NCBI RefSeq assembly: GCF_036884655.1
Contig: NC_088342.1
Location: 30,516,001 to 30,580,000, forward strand
Reading direction: 5' to 3'
Origin: Musa acuminata AAA Group
Taxonomy: Eukaryota; Streptophyta; Magnoliopsida; Zingiberales; Musaceae
DNA: 64,000 nucleotides
A model generated the notes under the pieces. That model was not told the origin of the DNA. It worked only from the letters and a program-made list of their open reading frames with translations, and searched no databases. Each line of letters starts with the position of its first letter. The first letter of the stretch is position 1. This document shows positions 26,970 to 41,300 of the stretch, one piece after another. The position numbers were made by a program, and so were the translations under genes.

Positions 26970-26979
26970 CTCACGTGAG
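26970..26979. promoter_or_regulatory. palindromic G-box CTCACGTGAG upstream of AGL11
   Basis: An exact 10-bp palindrome containing CACGTG, the core bound by bHLH and bZIP factors. It lies about 1.5 kb before the AGL11 start codon, at the edge of the GC-rich interval 26970-27800 that probably holds the promoter and 5' UTR. A UTR intron ending at a polypyrimidine-AG acceptor near 28420 is likely, as in many AGAMOUS-clade genes. Confidence 0.35.
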
Positions 26980-28450
26980 CCTGACCTGTGGGCCCACGGG
27001 TGAGGATGGTGTCACGGCACCCGCGGTGGGGGCGTCGTGGACACCGGAACGCCTCTCCTAATTGGAGTCCATCACCGATGTCACTCGCTCACTGCGATCT
27101 GTGATGTGACGTGCCCAATCTTTTGCCGTCCAATAAGTGGGCCACAGCCATTTCCCAACCCCTCCTCTCCGAATCGGCGATACGGACACCACCGTTTTAA
27201 CCCAATTCCGGTCCTCCCCGATCGCCACCCCGGTCTACCCACTTTTTGGCAACCCAAAAAAGAACGGCCCGTCGATCGTACGGTTCACAGCTGTCGACGA
27301 CACCAAATCGTCGCGGGTGGGTTCCGGTTGAGCCCGAAACACACCCGCGACCGCACGTGCCGAGCGCTTCTGCGCGCTCTCTGGTCAACTAGTCCTCCAG
27401 AACTGTTTACTCGAAATGAGATAACCCAAAACGGACAAAGTTTGTGACGAGAGGGGGGTGAGCAGCTCCGCCCGCCGGCGTACGATAGGGAGATGCACGC
27501 GAAGGACAAGATAAAGAGGAAGCGGCCATCAAAAAGGAGGACGCTGGTGTGGCCATGCAGCGGCTGCTTTGTCTCTTTTCCTCTCCTCCTCCATCCTTGG
27601 GAGGAATCCGAAGACTGCGGGCGAGACGAAGCCCGAGCAGACGCCGATCTTTCTTTCGAGGAGTTTTTCGAGGGGAAAGAAGGTCGTGAAATTGTTCGAG
27701 ATCCACTAATCTTTTCTTGTTTTTGGTTCTCCAATCTCACTTCTGTACCTTTGGCCATCGCATTTTTTTGGGAGTCGGAGTAGTCGGCGACACCTTCCTG
27801 TCGAAGAGATCATAGTCGGTAACGGTGGCTTCCGAGTGGCCTTGATTTCTTGATCTTCTTTGATTTTTAGTTTTAGTCAGGAAGAAGTTCTTGAGTGCTT
27901 GGAGGTTAATCTCTTTTACTACTCCTTTTTCCCCTCTCGTTCAGCTCCCTTAGATTTCCATCCTCGGTGTTGCAAGTGGGAGGGCTGATGTTTCTGGTTT
28001 AATTTTCTTGGAGGAGAGGGCTGATGTTTCTTGTGGGAGAGCTTTCTTTCTTGTTGATTCTTGTTTGGGTGTTAGGGTACTCAAAACTTTGAGAACCATG
28101 ATCATGTTTTGACTCCATATATATGCGAGAAAAACCCAGTCATATCTGATCTGAATACAGATCATTTTCTGAGACAGTTTTAGATTTCTTCTTTAACTGA
28201 AGCTTGATTTCGTTCTTCCCAACTGTACAGTTCAGAAGTTCTTCAAGATTCTTCTGCTCGGTTAATTTTTGGCTCTTAATTTTCGTTCACGGCATGGATA
28301 TATACTGACTTACCCGAATCCTCGAGCCTCCTAATTAGATACCAACACAAGATGAGATAATGGAGATTAGGTTTCTTGTGTTGCCGTTGTTAAGACTAGA
28401 AATTCTTCCTTTTTTTCAGCTCAGCTTCGGTGCAAAGGACATCAACAAAG

Positions 28451-31400
28451 ATGGGAAGGGGTAAGATTGAGATCAAGAGGATCGAGAACACCACAAACCG
28501 CCAAGTGACGTTCTGCAAGCGCCGGAATGGGCTGCTGAAGAAAGCCTACGAACTGTCTGTGCTTTGCGATGCCGAGGTCGCCCTAATCGTGTTCTCCAGC
28601 CGCGGCAGGCTATATGAGTACGCCAATAACAAGTATGTCGGTGTGTTGAACTCTACATTTCATGCTATTCCCTTGATCATATAATGACTCGACAATAATA
28701 CACCAAGTTGCTGAAGAACTTTACAAGAGAATTGCTTTGAGGATCTGTAGATATTGTTATGGATCAGCTTCTTACCTCATATAATTTTCACTCCGTGCCC
28801 GTTTGGGCCTTTGGGGAGAAGAGAAAGGAAGAGGATGTCGGGGATGGAGATCGAGCTCCAGCTAAGTCCATCCTTTCCTTTTTGATGATGTTTTGCAAGG
28901 TTTTGTATGTACTTGTAGTGGCCAAAGAAGAAGGGGGGAATGGATAGATGTTAGATACCACTATCTATGTTTTTTACTTGTGGAACATTTGTGTCTATAA
29001 ATGGCTAGGGATTCGAAACGATGCATAGGAATAGGACGTTCCTATCTTCAACTCGGAAAAAATTGCAGTCTCTCCTGAAGATGGCTCTCTCTACTAACTG
29101 TAAGGTGTGTACAATTTCAAGGCTATTCGTAAGGTTTTCTTGTTTCCCTTTATCCTTCTTTTTCTTGTTTGGTTTTGCCTGGTCAAATCTCTCTATCTCT
29201 GTGTGGGATTGATGTGGCTTCTGCCTGCCTTCAATTAGTGCCTGTCTGATCCCTCCATTGACAAGAATCCATAGGCTTACATTTCCAGAAAGACGCTCCC
29301 TTTAGATGCATTACCTGTCTCCATTGATGACCTTGTGGTTCTTTAGTATCACCAAAACGTTGTATCTCTCTATGCATTCAAGTTGTTGTTTTCTTTGGTG
29401 TTTGCATTGCGTTCACGAAGCCTCCGTCCCTGCAGCTACCTTCAAAACCACCTTTCCTGCCTCTCTTGCATCTTGAGTTCTAAACCTTGCCCAGGATTCA
29501 AATTTCTTCTCTTTCTTAGGGTTTGGGCCTCTTTTGTCACCACCAGGGAAACTGGCGCCTCGCTAGAATTGGTTTCTTTTCTGGTGCAACACCTTATGTC
29601 TCTCTCTCTCTCTCTCTTCTCGCCTCACCACCATGCGCCATGAGGGGAGCATGGCTGTTCGGAGATGTGTACTACGTGATGATGATTGCCTTGAACCGGG
29701 GAAGGGGTTTTACTTCTCGGGCCATGCGCCTATTCACGTCACTTACACGCTCGAGGAGTGGGGTGTCGTCGGGCCATTTTGTGTTCTCCCAAGGTGGCCT
29801 CTTTATGTTATCTTGTCTTTCCTTTTTGACGAAACCTTAACTTCGTCGTCAATCTTGTGGGATGATGATTTACAAGAGTGGGAGGTTGGAACGCTGAGAA
29901 GGAGAAAGGACGAAATGTAGCACACTGTGAAGCCTCTGATAAGGTGAACGTTTGATTAGAAACTCTGCTGCTAAGTACATCTCTAGACTCCAGTTCCCAT
30001 TGACAGTGTTATCACTGCATCATGTTCTTGCTTTCTAGGTATTAGATATAGGTAGGTATTACTGCCGTATTAGAGGACTATATGAACTTCAGAATTGAAA
30101 GATATGTATTGGGTAAAACAATTACAGATTCTTAGGGTATATATATATATATATATATATATATGTAAAATCTGGATTAGAGTGTACAAGCATACTCTGG
30201 CTTAGAAAGCTTAGAAATTTAGAAGACTGGACATAAGACCAGTGGATGAGAACTTCACCAGATATATGGGATGGAAATCAAACGTAATTTAGCCCATCAG
30301 AGTTCTTGAGAAGAGAACAAGCTGATATTTAGTGACCGTTTAAGATGTGTTCAGCCTCTTCCAGGTAGAGATGTGTTGGAGAATAATTTCGTCACCGCAG
30401 CCATTTAAGAGAAATATATCTCCTTCTTTTGGAACATTGTATCAATGATGACCATTATTGTATGGATGCCTACAAGGGAGGATTGCCTCCTATCTCACCC
30501 AAACTGGTACCGCATGGTATGATATGACATCAGATGACTAGTATGGTTACATTTTGAAAAGGGATATGGATCGTATCTTCTTGATGGCTAATATATTGTC
30601 CAGATGATAATTGCTTACTTTGTGTGGCATATTGTAGTCGTTGGCTGTAATTGGCTTACTTATGGTGCAAACAATTTCAAGAGCATTTATATATTCAGTT
30701 ATTTCGGCCTCCACTCTTAACTGGTTTTTTCTTCTCAATCTACTTGGAAATCTTCCGATCTTCCGTGTATGTATGTGTCTAGAAATATAATCAGCTTTCT
30801 TGATTAGGTGCATTGCTCTAAAGATGGTTCTTCTTATTTCCAGAATATTCATGTATTTGAATAGAGTTTTAGAATGAGCAGATGTTTTGTGGGATATCTG
30901 GCTCGAAAAGTTGGGCTAGTTTGAGATGGCATTGGGGAAGCTATGAAAGAGTAAAAAAGAGAGTTAAGCGGTTGAGAATGAAAATAAGCTCACTGTTGGC
31001 TAAAATTGATCTGCTCGTCTCGCGATCTGTATGAACACTGAGAATTACTCCATGCAAGTTGAGTCATCTGTCATCCTGTTCATCGTCTTTTTTGTTTTAA
31101 TGTGATCATCATCATCATCATCATCATCATCAACACCATGGACATCATGTTCAGTGTTATCATTCTTTGTCAACATGTAGGATTCCTAGGGACTTGTTTG
31201 CCTGTGAACGACTGGAGAGTTCAATAAGAAAAAGTTTGGAGGGGAAAATTGCCCGTATTCGAACGGTTTCTCCCCGAAAACTTGTTTGCTTTTAAGGGTA
31301 CAAATTAAGAGAGAACCGAAACTTACTGAACCACTAGGATATTGACTGCATAATTTGCTTGTCGATTGTTGTTGTCTAACATGTGACAGACAAAATAAGA

Positions 31401-34400
31401 TTGGGAACTCATTCTAGTGACACAAGAGTTTCTTCATTAAAAAGCATGACAGTTGGCTTTGATCTCTAGTTATAAAGTTGAAGATTTCAAACGAAATCCG
31501 ATGACAAGAGAGCAGACAACATTGAGAAATCCATTTTGAGTCAACTCAGGTCTTTGATGATGATGATGATGATGCTTCATTGTTTATTCTAATTCCAAAC
31601 GTAAAATGTAAATATCTGTTTGAGAAATGTTTTCGACTATGTTCTGAAAGAAAGCCTCACTAACTGCTTTATTTGTATGTCTTGTGTGGTTGTTATGCAT
31701 TTCAAACTTTTACCTTGTACAACTGCTTCAAGTATTTTAAGTTTTTCCCATCTTTTGACAATCATATGCATCAATAAATTGTTTATTACATCTTTGTTGT
31801 TTATTGCTCAGGATCAAATATCTACAACAGGAGTGCAGCTGAATCAAAAACCTCTTCCTAAGATTACTAGGATCGACTAAAACCAAACCCTAATTATCTA
31901 TCTTGATAAAGAGAAATATGAGATTTACCAATCACTTTTTTGAATTCTTTTTTATTGAATCTTACTTAAACTAACATGTTCTTAGATTTACCAACCCTAA
32001 TTCCTTTTCCTTTTCTGTGCCACTTTCTTTTCCATCTCTCTTTTCTGCTTCATCTACGCATTCGTTTCCCATCCCCGGAAACATGACTTGCTGCTTGACC
32101 ATTCCGCAGTGTGTAGTAAGTACGATAGATGCTTGTTGTCCATCGTTTCATCTTTCGAAAAAGAAAAATCAAATATCGTACTTGACATCATACTTTATAT
32201 CAACTTCTCGTAACAAGTACGAGATACTTTTGCTTGCTTTGCTTCTCGTGTCATCCGTCAAACAAGAGGGGGGTCACCTTAATTTTGAGTCTAATCTTTA
32301 ATTCACCCCTTGAGGTTGTCAGTGTGCTTGAATTCTTCCGACAGTATCACTGATTCTAATTCGGTCATCCAGTGAAGGAGTAAAATCAGTCGGTCTTTAA
32401 TGATAGTTGCTCCTCCTTGGTCATCTAGTGATAGTTGCTCCTCCTTGGTCAGTCTTTAATGACAGTCTTTTTAATGCTGTAATGTAATATTGACAAAGAG
32501 GAGTCGATAGTATGTATTCAAGCCAGTCAATGATGTCTCTGATTTACCACTTGCATCCATAATGGAACGGCTTAAAAAGCAAAGAGAGAAATTGTGTTTG
32601 TGTGTAAGCAATGATTCCAACCAAAAGTATTTTTTCTCAAGTGTTTTTCTTTCTGATTTGAAGTCTTACATCCTGTGCCTGCTCAGAGTCAGGTAGGATG
32701 GAAGGTTACTCATTCGAACATAACCCACTCGTATTGTCAGCAAGCTTAGCCACTTATGTTTGATCCTTCATCTTACATACATACATACATATATACATAC
32801 ATACATACATACATACATACATACAGTTAAAGAGTGCTTTCTCATCCCAATATGAGACATCCTCTTATTCCAAGAAATGGTGGTGCCAGTGTCATCCTCT
32901 TATATTTCCAATTTCTTAGCAAAAAAGGTTGGTTTATGTCCTCTGGGTTTGGGGTTGGCCATTATTTGTATCCAACACTGGATTCTGAGTTTCTGATTGC
33001 AGTCGGCTTCTTTAGACAAAATCAAGATCATCAGTAGCTTTTCTCAGTTGGCTTCAGATCCCCCCATGTTTTGGCATGCCAGCACAAGTGGATGATGGTC
33101 CATGTTCCTTCTTAGGTTCCATCTCACACCTACAAGGTTCATCTTGTACCCTTGCGATTGTGTACGTGTAGCCAAGGTAATAAAGATATGTGAACAGTGA
33201 AAGAACCCCCACACACTGTGTTGTTGTTGTACCCTTAAAGCCACCAATGGAGGTGACCTGTGCTGTGGTGCTTGTACGCGCCTTGAGAGTTCCAACCAGC
33301 TGTGGCTCAACCTTGTTCAGGATCACTGCAGTCCCAGACATATATCTTTCATCTTGCCTTTTGTAGTGGCGCGATCCTACCTTGCACGCCACTCGGTGCA
33401 GCTTTTGTCTTGCATGGAAAGGATTCTTGCCCATATCTGTAGAATGGAGGTGACGAAAGGGGAGGGGTCCACTGAGTTCGATTCAAGGATTGGTGCTCCG
33501 TTGGAACGTGTGCAGAAAGACTCACCCTTGTGATAGATATGTGACGCTTCAATGGAAAGAAAAGTTGGAACACATCACATGAGTACTCTATGATGGATTC
33601 TGTCAGCAATCCCCCCCTCGCCAGATACGTTGTTGGACTGTAGACCTGGTATGTGTGTGTGTGGTAGATTTCTAGAGAGAGAGAGAGAGATCTAGTCGTC
33701 AGTCAGTAGTTGATATTTAGCTAGAGGAGTTAAATTGTTGGACTTTTGTGGTGCCTATGGTCAAGATGAAATCGTATACGGGGTTAGATTGTAGACTATT
33801 ATGTTCTGTATGTTTTCTTCCCTGGAAAGAAGAGCGAAATGGCTGGCTATATGTTTTCTATCGAAAAGCCTCAATACTGCTGAACATTATTAGATCCTAA
33901 ATACATTCTTCCTCCACATTCTACCAGGTAAAAGATCCTAAATACATTATTAGATCGAGAGAGTCCTTTTACATTTACCTCCCTTCCATTATGTGCATGC
34001 GTATAGGTAAATTTGTATGTTTCTATCATGAACTCATGCATATTTCCTCAGAAAAGACAAGTAATTGCAGAAATGAAAACTTGGGATCTTCAGTAGCTGC
34101 AAATATATATACATTGTAATACTGCATCAGGGACCTCTCTAAGTTGTCCATAACAGCTATTAGAAATAATCAATAAAACCAATTTCTAAGTTATTTGGTG
34201 ATCTGATTATGCAAACATTTCCCTGAAACTTCTCCTTTGGCATGCGAAAGGTGGCCTTATTTGTGTCTTTTTCCTTCGAGAATAAGTACACTACAAGTTA
34301 TCCATATAATTCATGAATGATATGTGGATCCAATCATGCTTAGATCAATGGATCTTGTAAAAGTATGGACTGCAGTGACAAATTACATCTTGTCAAAGTT

Positions 34401-35018
34401 GTCATAATTACATCTGTCTGTCATTCACTGGTTTCATTCAACATTTCTTGCAATGTCCTGTAGAATTATTTGGTCGATTCTGTGAGCATTAAATGCATGC
34501 ATTGATTTGATGCTACTGAAACATAAGGGCGATGTTGCTTCCTAATTTAATTTGTTGCTTAAAAATCCTCATTCCAGCATAAAATCAACGATCGAGAGGT
34601 ACAAGAAGGCATGCGCTGACAGTTCGAGTTCGGGTGCCATTGTGGACGTCAATTCTCAGGTAAGAATATTATTCCTTTCGGATCTTCTTCATTCATTGTG
34701 TTGTACTCAAAAAACTTAATTTCCCCAACTATAGTAGCACTATGAGCATCATGATCTTTAGCTATTCTCTATTACTTATTAGTGATTTGTTTTAATTATT
34801 AACACTGCATTCAGTATTAATAATTGATGCTAAACTTGCTAGACTGCATTCAGTATTAATAATTAATACTGCATTCAGTATCAGTATTAATTATTAATGC
34901 TAACTAATACTGCATTCAGTCACAAATCTAGATGTATCTTCTAATCAAGATTTCTGATATTATTGATGCTATACTTGCTAGAGAATACCTATGGGTTGGC
35001 TTCCTACAGAGTAACTTC

Positions 35019-35065
<47 letters not shown>

Positions 35066-35335
35066 CAGTCTGAAGAGTACTTTAAATTTGTAGTGCCTCA
35101 TAATTGTAGCAGTAAAAAAAGATCAATGATAAACTCAGCTACGTAGATAAAAAAAGATCAAGTACTCTTCTGTTTGAAACTGCTCCAAACGGATGAATAG
35201 TTTACAAAACAATGAGTTGTTTTGGATTAATTTTATCACCACCCCCCCCATTTAAAAGAGATTAACTTGAAATTGTTCTTGATCTTCAATGCTATAGTAG
35301 TTTACCTATGGGTTGGCTTCCTACAGAGTAACTTC

Positions 35336-35378
<43 letters not shown>

Positions 35379-38300
35379 CAGTCTGAAGAGTACTTTAAAT
35401 TTGTAGTGCCTCATAATTGTAGCAGTAAAAAAAGATCAATGATAAACTCAGCTACGTAGATAAAAAAAGATCAAGTACTCTTCTGTTTGAAACTGCTCCA
35501 AACGGATGAATAGTTTACAAAACAATGAGTTGTTTTGGATTAATTTTATCACCACCCCCCCGATTTAAAAGAGATTAACTTGAAATTGTTCTTGATCTTC
35601 AATGCTATAGTAGTTTTTGAAATTGTTCTTGATCTTCAATGCTATAGTAGTTTATATGAATTTTTTCATTGTTTTGGTGCATTCACGAAAATTCATTGTT
35701 TTGGTGCATTCACGAAAAATAAAATTCTTCATCATTGTAATAGTAGACTTGTTGTTGTTGTAGTAAATTTTAGTTGATCTATCTTGCTTTTTTTGAGAAT
35801 ATATTAAAATTCTTCAAAGTTAAATTATTTGATATGTCGTGCTTGTAACCACGACATAATCTTGAAAGAGTAACATATTCTTATTTTTTTAGTTCATGAA
35901 ATTGCTACAGCATACTTTACCTTAGAAGTTGAGAGAACAACAAATTTTTATTTTTAATTTGTCCATAAAATCATCCCCGAGCCAAGGTTAAGTATAAATC
36001 TTAAAGTACTTTTTCTAATCATTTGTACGACCAATCTAATCACTATTAGTATAAGAATATAACTTAAGATCTTTTACCTATTCATAACCGATATCATGAA
36101 CTCTTTTACCTACTGTAAAGTGATACCTTCTAGGGCCATGCATGAACCTGAACAACAAACTAACTACAAGCATAATATTCTACCCTGAATGTGTGAGATA
36201 AATTAATTCTCCAATTATATTTCTATACTACTTCTCATATATATTTTTTTGAACTCTATCATCTAACACCAGCTTATTATTTATATTCATTGGAGTCCTT
36301 ACTAACTTATAAGCTGTCACATGAAACTTTTTAAATAAATCTTTAACATATTATTTTTGACACTAAAAGATTTTATTTATATCTTGAATAATTTTCATTC
36401 CTATAAAATAATATAAAAGCCCTAAGTCAACTATATTTTTCTTACATTCAATAAGCATATCCACTGAATTTTCGATATAAAACATATCATTCACATATAA
36501 ATAGACAATAAAAAATTTTATACCTTGAGCTTTTATACATAAGGTTGGCTCACTTAAATTTTTAAAAAAATTATATTGAAAGAAGTAATTATCAATTCTA
36601 TTGTAGTATGCCCATGGTGCTTATTTCAAATCGTATAATAGTCTCTCCAACTCGTAGACTTTATATCCTCCTATTTTTTATTTTAAATCGTTCATATTGG
36701 TTGGCATAAACTTCATTTTATGATTTTTCATTCAAGAAGGTTGATTTAACATCAAATTGATAAACATATTATTTTTTTTAGCTGCAAATGCTAACATTGA
36801 ATAAATCGTATCAATTTTTGTAACTGAAGAAAAGGTTTTTAAAAAATCAATACTTGAAATTTGAGCATACCCTTTGACAACTAAATGGGCTCTATGTTTC
36901 TATAGCAAGCCATCAGTATTAAATTTGACTTGTGATAAACCCTCTTGAGTCCAATTATTTATTTTCTTAGGGGCAAATTTACTTGCTTTCAAGTCTTATT
37001 TTTTCAATAGCTATGGGTTTGTCATTCATTGTGTGCACCCATTCTTCGTTTTGAGCTGCAACTTCAAAACAAGATCTAAAGCCAAACATGTAAGATCACT
37101 AGGTTGATATATTTGTGAAAGATTACAAGACTTTCTCGGATGTGTTTCATTATCATTAGTCACTTGAATCAAAACTACTCAAAATCCGAGAAGATTCAAG
37201 TAAGGTTTTAATAATGGGCAATATATCATGTGCCTTATAGATTTCTTCTCCTACAACTGTCGAAATTTCAACTGCATTAGAATTCTAAACTTCTTCACTA
37301 AAAATAACATTATGAATTATGATCAATTTTTCAGTTGAAGGATTGTAAAGTCTAAAGCCTTTTATTTTATTATTATACCTCACAAATATGCATTTAATGC
37401 TTTTATTATCAAGTTTACTTTTTTTTTTTTTATCAAATACCTTTTAAGTGGCTCAATCAAACTTTTGATCAAACCATGCTTTATAATGTGTTTTACCTTG
37501 AATGTGAAAAAATGATTTAGTAAATACACTACTACTGCACTCACAACTTTTGCCCAAAACTCTTTTTTGGTATTGTTTTTCCTTTAAGCATATATCTCAT
37601 TGTCTCGACAACAATTTAGTTTTTCTGCTCTACTACTCTAATTTGTTGGGGGTGTAGCTTGCAATCAATTCTATGTGGATGCCTATATTCTTGTAAAATC
37701 TAAAAAAATCTTTAGAAGTGAATTCACCTCCTTAATCAATACATAGAGTTTTAATAAAATAGTTACTTTATTTTTTTATGTAAGCTTTGAATTTTTTATG
37801 AATCGAACATGCTTTAGTTTTTTTTTTCAAAGTAAATATACCTATATCATTCTTGTACAATCATCTATAAATAATAAAAAATATTTACTTTCATCACGTG
37901 CGATAATCTGTATAGGCTAACAAATGACTACATGCATAAGCTCCAACCATTCCTTGGCTCTCTAAGAATGGTGTTTCTGAGATAAACTTTTGTATTGTTT
38001 TTCAAAGACGTAAGATTTACAAATACTATACTTATTCTAAATTTTTGGTAAATCAACTACCGTAGCTTTTTTATTAAACAATTCTAGTCTATCATATTTC
38101 ATATGGTCATATCTTCAATGTTATAGTACTGATTCATCAATAATAATAGAAGTGAGTGCAAGTCTAAAAAATAACATAAGCATCTTTTTTTTTTTTTTTT
38201 ATCATCCTCATAATTGCTATCAATTTTTAAATTTGTATTATAAATTAAATATTTTTCTCATAGAAAATATTATAATAATTTTTTCTCATCAATTTCCCTA

Positions 38301-41300
38301 TACTAATGAGATTTTATTTTGATCTAAAAATAAATATCATATCATCAATAAATATTTTACTAGATTTGATGTTTAAAACAATGGTTCCTTTCCCATTCCA
38401 CTTGAATTTCACTACTATTTTCCATCTACACTACGTACTTGATCAAACCATGAAATAAACTTTGATCACTTATCATAAGGCTATTACATTCATTCATTAT
38501 TTAAAAACCAAACCAAACAAAACTAAAACATTCTTTATTGGATGTTATAAAAAAATTATTTTTATCTTTTTTCTCATCATTATTTTTTTCATAATAATTT
38601 ACTTAATTTTTGTTCTAATAACTTTTTTCAAAAAGATCATATTTTTCAATAAGAGAAGAAAAGTATATTTAGATTTTTATTTTTATATCGATAATCTTTT
38701 TCAATATGTCTAACCTTTTTTTTTTTTTGCAACAAAGACACGTTAACGGGTTTCTTTATTACCTTCGTTGAAATTCCTTTAACTCTCGTTTGGTCGACCT
38801 TATCCTCTATCTCAAAAATTAAATCGTTAACAACCTCTATCATTCTAACCTTTGCCTTGAGATTTGATTTTTGGATTTTTTTAATTTATCTTAGAATTGA
38901 TCTTCATCTGAAGAGCATGTTGTGAAGTTTCAATTGAAGGTCAGTTCAATTTTTTGTTCATGAACTAAAAGTGAGTCTATTAATTCATCAATAGATAATG
39001 CATTTATATCTTTAGCTTCATTTATAGTTGTAGAAATCATATCAAATTGTAGAGATAAGTTTAAGATCACATTATATCAAACTGTAGAGATAAGTATAAA
39101 TCATATCAAACTATTTTATTATTGTTTGATCTTTTAGGTTTTCACTATAAGATCACATTTTTAAAGATTTTCTAAGTTTTTGTTAATATTGATAATGACA
39201 TGATTAGAGGAAATATGGACTCATCTATTACTTTGTAGCTTGTAGAGGGCTCTTGCATTTTTTTTTTTTGTATATTTTCATTCATTTGATCTTTTTTTAT
39301 CGTGGGTAATGTTGGCATCCTATAGATCATACTCAACAAGACTAAGTTTTATCAAATTTCATAATCCTTATGAAATAATTTTTTTGTTATGTTAATTATC
39401 TAAAATTAATAATTTTCAACTTTGAAGATGGAAAGAAATTGATTGGAAACACTTGCTCTAATGTCCATCATCTTTTTATTTTCACTTTCTGGATCTATTG
39501 ATCTTCCATCTATTAAACCTCAATAGATCGAAGAGAAATAAGATTTCCAATCTATAGTAGTGTCTTGGATGAGTCTAAAAACATATATTTATAGTAGTAA
39601 AAAAAAAAATGAATTATAAATTTTTTAAATAAATGATAAATCACCTAGATAAAACTCTAATAATACAACCCACTTATCTTGGATGAGTCTAAAAACTGCT
39701 CCAAACGGATGAGTGGTTTTGGATTAACTTCATCAGTGTGCCTACCGTTCTATGGTTACGTGATCTTGTGAGCTATTAGATTCAGTTTGCTTTTCCTGGC
39801 ATCATAATGCATTATTATAAACTTTTATGTTTAGCATATTCATCATGCTCATGATTTTGTTCTTTTGCCAAGTTGATATTGAAAACCATACCTGTGATCT
39901 GTGTGGCTCCATTGGTATCTAGAAAACGGGTTTACATACCAACATTTAATAGTCATACTGGATGTTGTTGGTTTCCTATGAGTGAATGAAGAATCTAATG
40001 CATTAAGAAAAAAACTACTATATAATCACTTTGGGATGGACGATGTAGCCAGAGAAATATAAAACAGCTCAACATATCCTCCTTTTAACATCACAAGCTA
40101 CTAATCTATGTTGAAGAGACGATTAAGTTGTTTTTCATCTGTTCCACTTAGGTTGTGTACTGCAGCGTCAAAGAATAATGAGGAGGCCTTCTAGTGGTCT
40201 GTCAGTAAAAAAAAAAGATGATGCTTTTTATTATGCATCAAGGTGGAATACAATTAAATCGATCGTACCATCAGTGAATCAAAAAAGTAATTTCCAAGAA
40301 ATAGATTTTAAGGAAGACAGGAATGCCAAATATATATATATATGTATATATATGAATGTTGATGTTGATAGAAAGAGAGGATAGAGATATTAAATAGAGG
40401 AAGAGTATGACAAGCTTTAATCTTCTATATTTCTCTCAAAAAAATACTTTTACAATTTCAGAAACTCTATTTGACTCATGACCGGGTTTATATAGTCCCC
40501 AAAGATACATTATATTAATTGTATTCAAGATGAATCATTCTCTTTCAAGAAATCAATAACCAATTTGACTTATTCTTCTATAGACTTTTAATCCATTTTT
40601 TCTTCTTGATGTAATGAATCTCCCTCTTGATGCAATGAACCTCTTTATGACATTTGAACAAGTTTAATTCCAACATTCTCTCTCCTTAAACTTGTTCCAT
40701 CTAGCATGCCAAGTTTCTTTCGAAGTTGTTGAAATATTTCAAATTTGAGAGGTTTTGTAAGTATATCAGCCACTTGTTCACTTGTCTTGACATGATGTAT
40801 CTCCACTTCTTTTTTTTTTTTATATGATCTCTTATGAAATGAAATCTTGTATCAATATGCTTCGATCTTTCATGATAGACTGGATTCTTGGCTAAGGCAA
40901 TAGCTGATTTATTATCAACATAAATCTTGGTTGACTTCTCCTGTGACATGGAGTAATCTTCTTAGCTAGATTGCATGACAAATACTAGAAGAAGCTGCTA
41001 TATATTCTGCTTCACAACTTGATAGAGCAACGATTCGTTGCTTTTTTGAAGACCAAGTGAATGTAGCTTCACCAAAATAAAATACAAATCCAGTTGTACT
41101 CTTCCGATCATCGTAGCTTTCGGCCTAATCACTATCACTATATCCAATGAGCTCCAACTTTTTAGATGATGAATAGAACATTCTATACTCAATTGTTCCT
41201 TTAATATATCGCAAAAATTTTTTAGCGATATTTAAATGAGATGTCTTTGGAACTTTTATAAATCTACTTATTAAACCAACTCCAAATAGTATATCAGGTC

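Noticed and set aside
27285..27758. 157-codon minus-strand open frame upstream of AGL11
   Set aside because: It lies in GC-rich promoter/5' UTR sequence where stops are rare. Arg/Ser-rich with no known motif.
33054..33434. 126-codon minus-strand open frame inside AGL11 intron 1
   Set aside because: No recognisable domain, no promoter or splice context, and composition like the surrounding intron. Could be a decayed gene fragment, but I cannot support it.
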